A DNA stretch of 37,739 nucleotides from Campylobacteraceae bacterium (GTDB lineage: Bacteria > Campylobacterota > Campylobacteria > Campylobacterales > Campylobacteraceae): contig JAISQB010000029.1 in assembly GCA_031274495.1 (NCBI GenBank), positions 1-37,739 of the forward strand, written 5' to 3'. Shown piece by piece: positions 8,792 to 17,661 of the stretch. The position numbers and the translations under genes were made by a program. Under the pieces are notes generated by a model that was not told where the DNA came from, ran no database searches, and was given only the letters and a program-made list of their open reading frames with translations. How positions within the stretch are numbered: position 1 is the stretch's first letter; the number at the start of each line of letters is the position of its first letter.

Positions 8792-10360
8792 TCAATCCTC
8801 CGCATCTCTGCCCTTTTGGGGGAAAAGTCCGCGCGGGTGTTTGCGGATAAATAGTATAACTATCACGAGGATGATGACCTTCGCCAGTACCGCGCCTGAC
8901 AATGGCTCTATGATTTTATTTATCTCACCCAGCGTGAACGCCCCGATAAGCGTTCCCCAGAGATTGCCCACGCCGCCGAATACCACGACCATAAATGAGT
9001 CCACGATATAGGCTTGCCCGAGGTTGGGTCCGACATTGGTCAGTTGGCTCAACGCGACCCCCGCAACTCCCGCTATACCCGAGCCGATACCAAAAGTCAA
9101 AGCGTCCACAAAACTTGTCCTCACACCCATCGCCTGCGCCATACTTCTGTTTTGCGAAACGGCGCGCACTTTTAGTCCCAGCGAAGTTTTTTTCAGCACA
9201 AAGAGCGTGAACGCGAAGACGAGCAGTGTGAAGATGATGATGTAGAATCTATTGTAAGTTAGCGAAAGAATGCTGTTTATCTCAAACGAACCGCTCATCC
9301 ACTCGGGCGTTTTCACCTCTTTGTTCAGCGGTGAATATATAGTACGCACGAGCTGTTGGAGTATCAAGCTTATGCCAAATGTCGCAAGCAACGCCTCAAG
9401 CGGTCGCGTATAAAGATGTCTTAACACCAACCTCTCTATCAAAATACCCACCAACGCGCTCACTAAAAACGCTGCGGGGATGGCTATGATGACGGAGTAC
9501 TCTATAAGGTTTGGCATAATCTGCTGGATAGTATAAGTAGTGTAGGCGCCAAGCATTATAAGTTCGCCGTGCGCCATATTTATAACCCTCATAACGCCAA
9601 ATGTTATAGCAAGCCCCATCGCCGCCAAAAGCAGTATGGAGCCGGCACTCAAGCCAAAATAGAGAGTCTCTAAAATAGAGTAAATCTTTTTGCTGTTCTC
9701 TATCTTTTTGATAGAGGCGGTTATCTCTTGTTTGTAGGGGATATCCGCCGTCTCATTTAACTCATTTAGCGTCTGGAGCGCGGCGGGGGAGAGCGACTCA
9801 CCAAGGGCAACTATCGCCTCTTTTTGCTCATCGCCTGTTTTGAATTTAGCGTTTAGGATAGAGAGCGACTCGCCAAGAGCCTTTTTTATCTCTTTATCGC
9901 CCTCTTTTTCGAGCAGTTCATATAAAAGCGCGTAATCCCTCTCGTCTATATTTATAAGCAGCTCTTTAGCGGCGCTAAGGCGGATATATTTGTCTTTTGA
10001 GGCGAGATTGACCATCACAAGTTTGGAGCGCAGGAGCGTTCTTAGTTTGTTGTTTATGGTGATTTTATCTATCTCGTCTGTTTGAGTTTTTTCGCCTGTC
10101 GCGATATCTACGATGTATGAGTCATCTTGATATACGAGGGAGCCGTTGGCGCTCTTGTATAAATTGCCATTTAGCATTTGCGAAAACGCCAACGCCAGAC
10201 GCTCATCGCCTTTATGAACTTCGGAGAGCTCATTGATGGCACTCTCTTTTTGCGCAAAATTTTCTGCGTTTGACAACTTTAAAAGGTCATCTTCAAAGCT
10301 TGCGCCAAAAGAGATTGTCGCGATGAAAATAATAGACAAAGCCATACAAAATCTCTTCAT
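8792..10360 (-). CDS. urtB: Urea ABC transporter permease UrtB with N-terminal periplasmic extension
   Basis: 522 aa; signal-like N-term, ~200 aa helical extension, then LivH-type permease (GLAITFGVMRVINMAHGELIMLGAYTTY). Confidence 0.94.
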   Translation of the reverse strand: MKRFCMALSIIFIATISFGASFEDDLLKLSNAENFAQKESAINELSEVHKGDERLALAFSQMLNGNLYKSANGSLVYQDDSYIVDIATGEKTQTDEIDKITINNKLRTLLRSKLVMVNLASKDKYIRLSAAKELLINIDERDYALLYELLEKEGDKEIKKALGESLSILNAKFKTGDEQKEAIVALGESLSPAALQTLNELNETADIPYKQEITASIKKIENSKKIYSILETLYFGLSAGSILLLAAMGLAITFGVMRVINMAHGELIMLGAYTTYTIQQIMPNLIEYSVIIAIPAAFLVSALVGILIERLVLRHLYTRPLEALLATFGISLILQQLVRTIYSPLNKEVKTPEWMSGSFEINSILSLTYNRFYIIIFTLLVFAFTLFVLKKTSLGLKVRAVSQNRSMAQAMGVRTSFVDALTFGIGSGIAGVAGVALSQLTNVGPNLGQAYIVDSFMVVVFGGVGNLWGTLIGAFTLGEINKIIEPLSGAVLAKVIILVIVILFIRKHPRGLFPQKGRDAED

Positions 10361-10402
10361 TTTTTGCCCCTCTCCTTCGCGAAAATAGTTTTTTTAGTTT
10401 TT

Positions 10403-10426
10403 AATGCGGGCAAAAGAGCCCGCATT
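10403..10426. promoter_or_regulatory. Intercistronic stem-loop between urtA and urtB
   Basis: AATGCGGGC-aaaaga-GCCCGCATT, 9-bp perfect stem within the urtA-urtB gap. Confidence 0.8.
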
Positions 10427-10436
10427 TTTTATAGTC

Positions 10437-11702
10437 TTACTTCAGACATTTTTTAGTTTTGGTGTTGTAATTACCGCAGCTGATGGGCTTCGTCCAGTCA
10501 GCCTCCAAGTCTTTACTTCCATCCAAAAAGTCACTCCAAGCGTCGCCGTCAACCACCCCTTTTGTCTGCCAAACAGTCTCAAATTGACCGTCGGCTTGGA
10601 TCTCTCCTATGAGGACGGGCTTGGTGATGTGGTGGTTTTTGAGCATTGTGGCTGTGCCGCCTGTGAGGTTTGGAACGCTTATGCCGATGATGGCGTCGGA
10701 GACTTTGGCGACATCTGTGGTTTTGGCTTTCTCTACGGCTTTTACCCATAGATTAAACCCTATATATGTCGCCTCCATCGGGTCGTTCGTGACTCTTTTG
10801 TTGTCTTTTATGAACGCTTTCCACGATTTGATAAAGGCGGTGTTCGCGGGGGATTTGACGCTTTGAAAGTAGTTCCAAGCGGCTAAATGTCCCACAAGCG
10901 GCTTCGTATCAACGCCCGCCAACTCCTCTTCACCTACGGAAAATGCGATGACGGGGATATTGTCGGCATTGACGCCTTGATTGGCAAGCTCTTTATAAAA
11001 AGGTACATTCGCATCGCCGTTGATGGTCGAAACGACGGCTGTCTTTTTGCCTGTGGAGCCGAACTTTTTGATATCGCTTACGATACTTTGCCAGTCGGAG
11101 TGTCCAAAAGGGGTGTAGTTGATGAGGATATCTTCACTTTTGACGCCTTTTGATTTGAGGTATGTCTCCAAGATTTTGTTGGTAGTCCTCGGATAGACAT
11201 AGTCTGTTCCGGCAAGCACCCATCTTTTAACGCCAACTTCGTTAGCCAAGTAGTCGATAGCGGGGATCGCCTGTTGGTTTGGAGCTGCGCCTGTGTAGAA
11301 GATATTTTTGGAAGACTCTTCGCCCTCGTACTGGACGGGGTAAAAGAGGATGCCGTTATTTGCCTCAACTACGGGGAGGACGGACTTTCTTGATACCGAT
11401 GTCCAACATCCGAAGATCACATCGACCTTATCTTTGGTCAAAAGTTCACCGGCTTTTTCGGCAAAAAGCGGCCAGTTTGACGCGGGGTCAACCACTACGG
11501 CTTCAAGCTTTTTGCCAAGAAGCCCACCTTTTTTGTTCTGCTCGTCTATCAACATTAAAACCGTATCTTTTAATGTCGTCTCCGAAATCGCCATCGTGCC
11601 CGAAAGCGAATGCAAAACGCCCACCTTAATCGTGTCGGCAGCCTGTACAAGCATACCGCCAACAACGATACATACCGCTGTGAAAAGTTTGGAAACTCTC
11701 AT
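10437..11702 (-). CDS. urtA: Urea ABC transporter substrate-binding protein UrtA
   Basis: 421 aa; signal peptide, IKVGVLHSLSGTMAISE, GCWTSVSRKSVLPV, GILFYPVQYEGEE, NYFQS motifs. Confidence 0.96.
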   Translation of the reverse strand: MRVSKLFTAVCIVVGGMLVQAADTIKVGVLHSLSGTMAISETTLKDTVLMLIDEQNKKGGLLGKKLEAVVVDPASNWPLFAEKAGELLTKDKVDVIFGCWTSVSRKSVLPVVEANNGILFYPVQYEGEESSKNIFYTGAAPNQQAIPAIDYLANEVGVKRWVLAGTDYVYPRTTNKILETYLKSKGVKSEDILINYTPFGHSDWQSIVSDIKKFGSTGKKTAVVSTINGDANVPFYKELANQGVNADNIPVIAFSVGEEELAGVDTKPLVGHLAAWNYFQSVKSPANTAFIKSWKAFIKDNKRVTNDPMEATYIGFNLWVKAVEKAKTTDVAKVSDAIIGISVPNLTGGTATMLKNHHITKPVLIGEIQADGQFETVWQTKGVVDGDAWSDFLDGSKDLEADWTKPISCGNYNTKTKKCLK

Positions 11703-11709
11703 CTTGCCT

Positions 11710-11761
11710 ACTCCTTAATACTAAATATGATTAGAAGCATAACAAAATAACGGTGATTATA
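11710..11761 (-). promoter_or_regulatory. Candidate promoter/RBS for the urt-ure gene cluster
   Basis: Minus strand TATAAT (11756-11761) ~54 nt before the urtA ATG, and AAGGAGT RBS (11710-11716); no convincing -35. Confidence 0.4.
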
Positions 11762-11817
11762 TAAGATAAGAATTGCGTAAAAAATGACCAATCATAAAAT
11801 AGAATATATTACGATAT

Positions 11818-11852
11818 AAAAAGCGCCCCTTTTAATTTGGGCGGCAAATGAG
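11818..11852 (-). terminator. Possible rho-independent terminator of the LRR gene
   Basis: Minus strand CGCCC-aaattaaaag-GGGCG followed by CTTTTTAT. Confidence 0.45.
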
Positions 11853-11865
11853 GGCGGATGGGGTT

Positions 11866-13035
11866 TTATCCTGCGATATCGGTGCCGCCGTTTAGGCGCG
11901 CTATTTGAATGGTGGAGAGCCACTCTTGCTGTTTGGGGGTCAGTTCAAGGTCGGGATTGCCCGAGATATCAAGGCGCAAGAGGGTGAGATTTGTGATCTC
12001 TTCGGGCAGTTTTTTAAGATGGTTCATACTTAGATCCAAATCTCTTAGATTTGCAAGATTTGCGATGGAGACAGGCAGAGTGTCTAATTTGTTATTGGCA
12101 AGATTTAGCTTTAAAAGATTTTTAAGTCCACCTATGGAGTCTGGCAAATCAAGCAGGATGTTGCCGCAGAGATTGAGATATTGGAGGTTTTGCAAAGAGC
12201 CAAATTCCGGGGGTAGGTGCATAATTTCATTGATATTGGCGATATTGGTCACCTCATTGCCCGCTTCAAACTCTCTTAAGCTCTCAAGCTCGCCTATCTC
12301 TTTTGGAAGGGAGGAGAGTTTGTTGTTTTGGATGTCAAACTTTGTCAGCTTTTTTAGCCGCCTTATGCTCTTTGGAAGCCTCTCAATGAGGTTGTGAGAG
12401 AGGCTTAGCTCCTCCAAATCCTCAAGTTCGCCTATATATTGCGATAGCTCCGTGATGGCGTTTTGTCTAAGCAGGAGTTTTATTATCGTTTTGGCTTTGA
12501 ACATTTCAGGCGGCATTATCCTTATCTCATTGTTGCTAAGATCTAGTATCATCAAGCTTTCAAGATTGCCGATATCTTGGGGTATGAACATCAATTTATT
12601 GGAGCCAAGATTGATCGTGTGGAGAGTCGCAAGATAGCAGATCTCGGGGGGTAGTTCGCTGATGGCGTTGTACGAGGCGTCAAGGATGCGCAGGTGTTTT
12701 AAGTTGCTCGTTTCGCGAGGCAGAGTTTGGAGTTGGTTGTCTCTAATATTTAAGGAGGTGATAAGCCCCAAAAAGAAGAGTTCTCTGGGAAGCTCGACGA
12801 TATCAAAGCGGGAGAGGTTCAGGTCTCTCAAAAGAAGGAGTTTTTGCTTGTCTCTTGGGAGTCCCCTCTCGCAGTTAAATCTCGCGTCAAACGATAACTC
12901 ACCTATCCCCTCGCTATCCGCCCACGCGAGGAGTCTATCAAAAAAAGCGTTTGCGATATGCGAAATTTCACTCTTTTTCTCATCTTTCTTTGCCGGTATC
13001 AACTCTTTAACTTTGTCTAAGAATTTATCAAACAT
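11866..13035 (-). CDS. Leucine-rich-repeat protein, no obvious signal peptide
   Basis: 389 aa; ~11 tandem 23-aa LRRs of the form LxxLxxLxLxxNxLxxLPxxIxxL. Confidence 0.92.
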   Translation of the reverse strand: MFDKFLDKVKELIPAKKDEKKSEISHIANAFFDRLLAWADSEGIGELSFDARFNCERGLPRDKQKLLLLRDLNLSRFDIVELPRELFFLGLITSLNIRDNQLQTLPRETSNLKHLRILDASYNAISELPPEICYLATLHTINLGSNKLMFIPQDIGNLESLMILDLSNNEIRIMPPEMFKAKTIIKLLLRQNAITELSQYIGELEDLEELSLSHNLIERLPKSIRRLKKLTKFDIQNNKLSSLPKEIGELESLREFEAGNEVTNIANINEIMHLPPEFGSLQNLQYLNLCGNILLDLPDSIGGLKNLLKLNLANNKLDTLPVSIANLANLRDLDLSMNHLKKLPEEITNLTLLRLDISGNPDLELTPKQQEWLSTIQIARLNGGTDIAG

Positions 13036-13109
13036 AGCCGTTTCCTATAGCTTACTTAAATACTGCAATCTTACCATAAGTTATATAACTTTTTTAATAT
13101 ACTGCCATA

Positions 13110-13691
13110 TTAGTTTGCCTCTTTTAGACCTATAGCTTCAACGGTTTTCAGTATCTCTTCGCCCCTCTGTCTTGAAGCTTTTGCTATGCTGCCAAAATAG
13201 GTCGCCTTCACGCCCTCTATGCCGCAAAATCTCAGCGTTCCGCGCTTCAACTGCACTGTTGCGCACGAGCAGTATACAAGTCTATAGTACCACACAGGCT
13301 GCCCCATCGTGGTGATAATCCTCGCTGTCTTGCCCCTTAAAAGCTTTACTCTGTTGCCGTGATCATCGTGTCCGAAGGTGATTTTAGGCAGAAAAAGTCT
13401 ATCTATGAAGCCTTTCATAATAGCAGGATACGAACCCCACCACTGCGGGAAGACAAAGACGAGATGGTTAGCCTCTTTTATCTTCGCAAGCGCGTCAGTC
13501 AGGCACTCTTCAAACTCTATCTCTTTTTGGTATCCGAATGCCAGATTTGGGTTAAATTTCAGCTCGCCGATATTGATAACCTCTACATTAGCCCCATTTT
13601 CCCGCGCCCCTTTAGCGTAAGCATCGCTAATGGCGTAATTTAAGCTATCCTTGTTCGGATGACCGTTAATGATTAAGATGTTTTTTGCCAT
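13110..13691 (-). CDS. NAD(P)H dehydrogenase (quinone)/flavodoxin-fold oxidoreductase
   Basis: ILIINGHPNKDSLNYA, HLVFVFPQWWGSYPAIMKGFIDR, FCGIEGV typical of KefF/MdaB/NQO family; start at MAKNIL. Confidence 0.88.
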   Translation of the reverse strand: MAKNILIINGHPNKDSLNYAISDAYAKGARENGANVEVINIGELKFNPNLAFGYQKEIEFEECLTDALAKIKEANHLVFVFPQWWGSYPAIMKGFIDRLFLPKITFGHDDHGNRVKLLRGKTARIITTMGQPVWYYRLVYCSCATVQLKRGTLRFCGIEGVKATYFGSIAKASRQRGEEILKTVEAIGLKEAN

Positions 13692-13828
13692 ACTAAGCCT
13701 TTCCAAATAATGTCGTAGTCAATTTTATTATACTAAAAAAAGACAAAAATATACAAATCCAATCAAAAGTAAAATCCCTTTAAAACTATTTGGATAAAAT
13801 ATTAGGATTTTTTATGGGGAAAGCTAAA

Positions 13829-16390
13829 ATGGACGTAAGAGAAGAGTTTATTAAATTTTTTGAAAAAAAAGGGCACAAGATAATACCAAGCGCCCCGTTA
13901 GTACCGGATGATGAGACGCTGCTGTTTACTAATGCCGGTATGGTGCCGTTTAAGAGTGTATTTACAGGCGAAGTGCCCGCCCCAAATCCTCCCAGAGCCG
14001 CAAGCTGCCAGACTTGTATAAGAGCGGGCGGAAAGCACAATGACCTTGACAATGTCGGCTACACGGCGCGCCACCATACATTTTTTGAGATGCTTGGCAA
14101 CTTCAGCTTCGGCGACTACTTTAAAAAAGATGCGATCGCGCACGCGTGGGAGTTTGTGACGGAGGTGCTGAAGCTGCCCAAAGAGAAGATTTGGGTAACG
14201 GTGCACGATACCGACGATGAGGCTGAGGCTATCTGGGCAGAGCATATAGATAAAAGCAGGATTTTACGCTTCGGGGATAAAGATAACTTTTGGCAGATGG
14301 GCGATACGGGACCTTGCGGACCTTGCAGTGAGATATTTATAGACCAAGGGGCGGAACACTTTGGCGGCGCGGAAGATTATATGGGCGGCGACGGGGATAG
14401 ATTTCTTGAGATTTGGAATCTTGTATTTATGCAGTTTGAGCGCGATAAAAGCGGCAAACTCACGCCGCTTCCCAAGCCCTCCATCGATACTGGGATGGGG
14501 CTTGAGAGGGTCAGCGCGATAAAAGAGGGCAAATTTAACAACTACGAAACTTCACTTTTTATGCCGCTTATAAACGCAGTGGCTAAGCTCTGCGGTAAGC
14601 CTTATGTGAGCGAAGAGGGGGCGAGTTACAGAGTCATAGCCGACCATATCCGATCAGTCTCGTTTTTGCTCGCTCAAGGGGTGAACTTTGACAGAGAGGG
14701 CAGGGGGTATGTCTTAAGACGCATTTTGCGCCGCGCAGTAAGACACGGCTATCTTTTGGGGCTAAAAGAGCCGTTTATGCACAAACTCGTGGAACCTTTG
14801 GTAGCGCTTATGGGCGGGCATTATACATATTTGGAAGCCAAAAAAGATGTCATCAAAAAGCAGATTTTTCTTGAAGAGGAGAGGTTTTTTGCCACTATCG
14901 CTTCGGGGCTTGAGCTTTTTGAAGAGGAGCTTAAAGCTTCCAAAAAAGAGTTTAGCGCGGATGTTGCGTTTAAGCTTTACGACACATTCGGCTTTCCTTT
15001 GGACTTGACGCAGGATATGCTAAGAGATAGGGGCATAAGCGTTGATGTGAAGAGATTTGATGAGTTGATGAATGAACAAAAAAAGCGCGCTAAGGCTTCT
15101 TGGAAAGGGAGCGGCGATAAGGCTGTGCACGGCGATTTTAAGGAGCTTTTGAGTAATTTTGGCGCGAACAGATTTATAGGATATGAAAACGAAAGAGCCG
15201 CTGTAAAAGTTTTGGCGCTTTTGGATGAGGATTTTAAAAAGATAGATGTTTTAGAAGCGGGAAAAAACGGCTGGGTCTTTTTGGAGAGCACGCCGTTTTA
15301 CGCGCAAAGCGGCGGACAGTGCGGCGATAGCGGCGAACTGACAAAAGTTGCCGAAGTGGTTGATACGCAAAAGTTTTTTGAGTTGAATCTCTCGTTGGTA
15401 AATGCCACAAAGGCTATCCGCGCAGGCGATACGGTGGAGGCTGTAGTCTCTAAGGAGAGGGAAGAGATATCCAAACACCACTCTGCTACGCACCTTTTGC
15501 ATAGCGCTTTGAGGGCGGTTTTGGGCTCTCACGTGGCGCAGGCGGGATCTTTGGTAGAGGCGGGAAGACTTAGATTTGACTTTTCGCATCCGAAGGCTAT
15601 GAGCGCTGAAGAGCTTACTAAAACAGAGCAGTTTGTAAATGCCGCGATACAAGAGGCGATAGAGGCAAAGACGCAGATTATGGATATAGAAGATGCTAAA
15701 AAGAGCGGAGCTATCGCGCTTTTTGGCGAAAAATACGCAGATAAAGTGCGCGTGGTGAGCTTTGAAGATACAAGCATAGAGTTTTGCGGCGGCATACACG
15801 TGAAAAATAGCGCCGTCATAGGGAACTTTTTCATCACAAAAGAGAGCGGCGTGAGCGCGGGTGTACGGCGTATAGAGGCTGTATGCGGCAGAGCGGCGCT
15901 GGAGCTTTCCCGTGCGTGGAGAGATGAGCTTGGCAGTATAAAAGAGGCGCTGAAAAACAAAGACGCCCTGCTTGGCATAGAGAGGCTAAAAACGGAGATA
16001 AAAGAGTTAAAAGCCAAAGCCTCATCGCTTGAGTCAAATGCGGGCAAAAAGCTTGTCGGCGTTGATATAAAAGGTGTAGAGGTCATCGTAGACGAGTTGC
16101 CATCGGGCGATATAAAAAAGAGTATAGATGAGCTCAAAAACCAAAAAGAGCGCGTTGCTGTTTTGCTGTTTCAAAATAGCGGTGATAGGGTAACGATAGC
16201 GGCGGGGGCGAAAAATTGCTCCGTTAAAGCCGGCGCTTGGATAAAAGAGATAGCCCCGATAGTCGGCGGCGGGGGCGGCGGAAGGGATGATTTCGCGCAA
16301 GCCGGAGGCAAGGACGCCTCAAAGATACAAGAGGCTTTAAACGCGGCGCTAAAATATGCCGTGGGTGTGATAGAGGGCAAGAGAGATTGA
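13829..16390 (+). CDS. alaS: Alanyl-tRNA synthetase
   Basis: [88 protein letters not shown]; start could be upstream at 13790. Confidence 0.98.
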   Translation: MDVREEFIKFFEKKGHKIIPSAPLVPDDETLLFTNAGMVPFKSVFTGEVPAPNPPRAASCQTCIRAGGKHNDLDNVGYTARHHTFFEMLGNFSFGDYFKKDAIAHAWEFVTEVLKLPKEKIWVTVHDTDDEAEAIWAEHIDKSRILRFGDKDNFWQMGDTGPCGPCSEIFIDQGAEHFGGAEDYMGGDGDRFLEIWNLVFMQFERDKSGKLTPLPKPSIDTGMGLERVSAIKEGKFNNYETSLFMPLINAVAKLCGKPYVSEEGASYRVIADHIRSVSFLLAQGVNFDREGRGYVLRRILRRAVRHGYLLGLKEPFMHKLVEPLVALMGGHYTYLEAKKDVIKKQIFLEEERFFATIASGLELFEEELKASKKEFSADVAFKLYDTFGFPLDLTQDMLRDRGISVDVKRFDELMNEQKKRAKASWKGSGDKAVHGDFKELLSNFGANRFIGYENERAAVKVLALLDEDFKKIDVLEAGKNGWVFLESTPFYAQSGGQCGDSGELTKVAEVVDTQKFFELNLSLVNATKAIRAGDTVEAVVSKEREEISKHHSATHLLHSALRAVLGSHVAQAGSLVEAGRLRFDFSHPKAMSAEELTKTEQFVNAAIQEAIEAKTQIMDIEDAKKSGAIALFGEKYADKVRVVSFEDTSIEFCGGIHVKNSAVIGNFFITKESGVSAGVRRIEAVCGRAALELSRAWRDELGSIKEALKNKDALLGIERLKTEIKELKAKASSLESNAGKKLVGVDIKGVEVIVDELPSGDIKKSIDELKNQKERVAVLLFQNSGDRVTIAAGAKNCSVKAGAWIKEIAPIVGGGGGGRDDFAQAGGKDASKIQEALNAALKYAVGVIEGKRD

Positions 16391-16417
16391 AAAATTTTCG
16401 CAAGAGGGGGAGATGAG

Positions 16418-16969
16418 ATGATAGCGCTTGGCTCTTCATCTTCCACGCGTGCGAAGATTTTGCAAAAAGCGGGTATCGCTTTCATACAAAGGGCGTGCGA
16501 CTTTGATGAGAGTAGTGTTGTGGCTAAAAATGCGCACGAATTTGTATATGAGATAGCCAAAGGTAAAGCGGCGCACTATCTTAAAACATACCCTTTGGAT
16601 ATGCCATTTCTCGTCGCGGATACCGTTGTGGCGGTTAATGATAGACTCCTTGGAAAAGCGCACGATATAGACGAGGCGAGGGGGATGCTCCATCTTCAAA
16701 GCGGCGCCAATGTCTCAATCATCACTTGTATGATATATAAAAGTCAAAATCTGGAACTCACCGACCTGTCGGCGGCTATATATAAATTTGACAAATTTGA
16801 AAGCGGCGATTTGGAGGCGTACCTTAAAAGCGGCGAGTGGCAGGGCAAAGCGGGCGCTTGTATGGTGGAGGGTTTTTGCAAGCCTTACATTAAAGAGGTG
16901 AGGGGGCTGGAGAGTACCGCGATGGGGTTGAGTCTTGAGCGGCTTTTGCCGTTTTTGGAGCGTGAATAG
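16418..16969 (+). CDS. maf: Maf-family nucleotide pyrophosphatase
   Basis: LGSSSSTRAKIL, DFDES, LVADTVVAVNDRLLGK. Confidence 0.93.
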   Translation: MIALGSSSSTRAKILQKAGIAFIQRACDFDESSVVAKNAHEFVYEIAKGKAAHYLKTYPLDMPFLVADTVVAVNDRLLGKAHDIDEARGMLHLQSGANVSIITCMIYKSQNLELTDLSAAIYKFDKFESGDLEAYLKSGEWQGKAGACMVEGFCKPYIKEVRGLESTAMGLSLERLLPFLERE

Positions 16970-17661
16970 TGTTGGAGTGCAAAAAGCTTAAAGTTTTAAA
17001 CGGCGAGCAAGAGCTGTTAAATATAGCATTCAAACTAAACGGCTCGCTCTCTCTTGTAGGACAAAGCGGCAGCGGCAAGAGTTTGACCTTGAAAGCGATA
17101 TTGGGACTTTTGCCCAAAAACCTCACATACGAGGCGGATTTTGAGGCTGATTTTCATATGGAAGCGGGAGTTACGATAGGCTTTATATCCCAAAATCCCT
17201 TTACCGCACTCTCCCCGATGACCAAAATATCAAAACAGTTTTTTGCTCCCAAAATTAAGCAAAAAGAGTGTATAAATATGGTGGAGTTGGATGAAAAGCT
17301 TTTGGAGAGATTCCCGAACGAACTTAGCGGAGGGCAGTTGCAGCGCGTTATCATCGCGATGGCGCTTGCGCGAAATCCGAAGCTTTTACTGCTTGACGAG
17401 CCTACGACCGCTTTGGATTTTGATATGAAGGAGAGAATCATCGCTCTTTTGGAGGAGCTTCATAAGGCGATGGGGTTTGAGATGATTTTTGTGACGCACG
17501 AGTTGCCTTTGGCGAGGAGGGTGTGCAAAGAGTGCGTTGTATTGAAAGATGGCGTAGTGGTGGAGAGCGGTGAGAGCGAGAGAATTTTTAGCTCACCGTC
17601 ACGCGAATACACAAAAGCGCTTTTGAATGTAGGATTTGAGAATAGGAGTTTTAGGAGATGA
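16969..17661 (+). CDS. ABC transporter ATP-binding protein, peptide/nickel (DppD/NikD-like) type
   Basis: GTG start overlapping the maf stop; VGQSGSGKS, QNPFTALSPM, LSGGQLQRVIIAMAL, LLLLDEPTTALD, VTHE, SREYTKALL. Confidence 0.9.
   Translation: MLECKKLKVLNGEQELLNIAFKLNGSLSLVGQSGSGKSLTLKAILGLLPKNLTYEADFEADFHMEAGVTIGFISQNPFTALSPMTKISKQFFAPKIKQKECINMVELDEKLLERFPNELSGGQLQRVIIAMALARNPKLLLLDEPTTALDFDMKERIIALLEELHKAMGFEMIFVTHELPLARRVCKECVVLKDGVVVESGESERIFSSPSREYTKALLNVGFENRSFRR

Noticed and set aside
11703-11865. Possible riboswitch or NtrC/sigma-54 site upstream of urtA
   Set aside because: No GG-N10-GC type -24/-12 element or convincing guanidine-type structured leader found; only an AT-rich -10-like box.
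13078-13091. Palindrome AAGTTATATAACTT upstream of the LRR gene
   Set aside because: Short AT-only palindrome that is expected by chance in AT-rich intergenic DNA; no second copy seen.
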